Translations under genes and position numbers: made by a program | Origin: Sphingobacterium thalpophilum | GTDB taxonomy: Bacteria; Bacteroidota; Bacteroidia; Flavobacteriales; Flavobacteriaceae | Reading direction: 5' to 3' | DNA length: 6,654 nt | NCBI GenBank assembly: GCA_943325255.2 | Contig: CALPOS020000117.1 | Span: forward strand, 1-6,654 | Shown: one piece after another, positions 5,624 to 6,654 of the stretch | How positions within the stretch are numbered: position 1 is the first letter of the stretch | How the letters are laid out: every line of letters starts with the position of its first letter | The notes under the pieces: model-generated | Seen by the model: the letters and a program-made list of their open reading frames with translations, nothing else | Told to the model about the DNA's origin: nothing | Databases searched by the model: none

Positions 5624-6607
5624 ATGAAAAAATGGATAGTGTTTATTTCGATAACTTCTGTAATAATTATCGCAATAATAAATTACAGGACACCTTTTTT
5701 TCGCAAAAATGGTGGACCATGGTCTATTGGTTTTGGATCTTCAGCAAATTTTCCTGATCGAATTAATCTTCGTAAGAATACCGTTTATTCATTAGAAAAA
5801 CTAAAAGAAAATAATTCAAAAACAGAATTTTTGGCCGATCCTTTTTTTTTGAAAGTGAAGGATACTTTCTATATCTTCTTCGAGCATAAAATACTGAATT
5901 CAATAGCTGAAATTGGTTTATTATCTTCAACAGATGGACTTAATTATCAATACAGAGGAACAGTTCTAAAAGAGCCCTTCCACTTGTCGTATCCCCAAGT
6001 CTTTAAACATAAAAATGAGTATTATATGATTCCAGAAAGCAAAAGAGCTTTTTCTGTTTTGCTCTATAAAGCGAAAAAGTTTCCTTTTCAGTGGAGTGTT
6101 TGTGATACCTTGATAAAAAATGAAGAATATGTAGATCCAACAATATTTCTCTCTGACACGCTAAATATCATGGCTGTTTGCGACAAATCTTTGCACTTAT
6201 ACTTGTATGAAGCTGACTCACTTTTCGGTTCTTGGAAATTGCATAAAGACCCCATTATGATCATTGGTTCCGAAGCGCGCTGCGGCGGACGATTCATACC
6301 ACACAAAAATAAGTTATTGCTGCCGATTCAAAATTGCACAAATGGCTATGGATATGGTCTCTCTCTCTATGAGGTGGCTACAAAAAATGGTAATTATAAG
6401 ATTAAAAAGACTAAAAACTTATTCCTTCAACCTTCTACTGAAATTAAGGAATTCAATGCAGGAATGCACCATATAGATATGCAAAAAATCGACAACGAAT
6501 ACTATTTCGTCTATGATGGATGCCGTCTAATTGATAACGAAAAAAACTTGAATATCAAAGGAGCCTTAAAGCTCACCTATTTAGATCTAAAGAACTTGTT
6601 CTTCTAA
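5624..6607 (+). CDS. Membrane-anchored predicted five-bladed beta-propeller protein (GINT1 N-terminal / GH43-like family)
   Basis: The 327-residue protein starts with a short basic segment and a hydrophobic stretch (about residues 4-20, IVFISITSVIIIAI), followed by YRTPFFRKN. This suggests an N-terminal membrane anchor or uncleaved signal, with the rest facing the periplasm or surface. Residues 68-320 show blade-like repeats: ADPFFLKVKDTFYIFFE (71-87), SYPQVFKHKNEYYMIPES (122-139), DPTIF (171-175), GGRFIPHKNKLLLPIQNC (221-238), SLYEV (247-251) and the closing NAGMHHID (278-285). From memory, this order of motifs fits the domain named after the N-terminus of plant GINT1 (glucosamine inositolphosphorylceramide transferase), with a GH43-like fold. 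Bacterial members often occur near polysaccharide or glycan genes, sometimes fused to a formyltransferase-like domain, but no second domain is present here. Activity is unknown; a role in surface-glycan processing is inference. Hand-counted G+C is about 34%, below the M42 gene at about 41%. No clear promoter or Shine-Dalgarno is seen. The stop is followed by 47 bp holding only a weak AGTTT/AAACT pairing. Confidence 0.8.
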   Translation: MKKWIVFISITSVIIIAIINYRTPFFRKNGGPWSIGFGSSANFPDRINLRKNTVYSLEKLKENNSKTEFLADPFFLKVKDTFYIFFEHKILNSIAEIGLLSSTDGLNYQYRGTVLKEPFHLSYPQVFKHKNEYYMIPESKRAFSVLLYKAKKFPFQWSVCDTLIKNEEYVDPTIFLSDTLNIMAVCDKSLHLYLYEADSLFGSWKLHKDPIMIIGSEARCGGRFIPHKNKLLLPIQNCTNGYGYGLSLYEVATKNGNYKIKKTKNLFLQPSTEIKEFNAGMHHIDMQKIDNEYYFVYDGCRLIDNEKNLNIKGALKLTYLDLKNLFF

Positions 6608-6654
6608 GTTTTTCAGTTTGAAACACTAAACTAAGGCAACAAAGACTTTAATCA

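Noticed and set aside
6088..6476. Short open frames on both strands within the propeller gene
   Set aside because: Both are shorter than 75 residues, lie inside a recognised coding region, and have no independent support.
6615..6632. Hairpin after the propeller gene as a terminator
   Set aside because: Only five base pairs (AGTTT/AAACT) with no T tract afterwards, and the window ends 22 bp later.

Overview
The window looks like a chromosomal segment of a Bacteroidota bacterium, most likely a Flavobacteriaceae member close to Flavobacterium. It is AT-rich, with hand counts of about 41% G+C over 3301-4380 and about 34% over 5641-6600. Two of the better promoter candidates carry the Bacteroidota -7 box TAnnTTTG. 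No convincing Shine-Dalgarno sequence precedes any start. One gene ends in a type IX secretion (T9SS) sorting domain, and another encodes a DUF4294 protein, a family I know mainly from this phylum.

Layout from left to right. Positions 1-150 hold a noncoding segment with a strong hairpin, resembling the structured intergenic repeats common in flavobacterial genomes. Positions 151-2478 (minus) encode a 775-residue secreted multidomain surface protein. It has a signal peptide, two Big_2-like modules, a fibronectin-III-like module, four 86-89-residue tandem repeats, a second fibronectin-III-like module and a C-terminal T9SS sorting domain. Upstream of it, a hairpin plus T-tract that should end transcription of the DUF4294 gene (2547-3221, minus) overlaps the probable promoter of the surface-protein gene. 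Divergent from DUF4294 is an M42-family metallo-aminopeptidase gene (3303-4391, plus). It converges on purC (4564-5514, minus), and the 172-bp gap between them holds one terminator for each strand. purC has the best promoter in the window. Divergent from purC is a 327-residue membrane-anchored protein (5624-6607, plus) with a predicted five-bladed propeller related to the GINT1 N-terminal / GH43-like family.

The genes do not form one pathway. M42 peptidase and PurC are housekeeping enzymes of peptide turnover and purine synthesis. The DUF4294 protein is an exported protein of unknown role. The two outer genes are the accessory part: a T9SS cargo and a probable surface-glycan-associated protein. 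Each appears to be its own transcription unit. I found no mobile element, CRISPR array, tRNA or rRNA, and no convincing new multi-gene system. The most interesting points are the nested terminator/promoter at 2479-2527, the repeat architecture of the secreted protein, the structured element at the left edge and the stand-alone anchored propeller.
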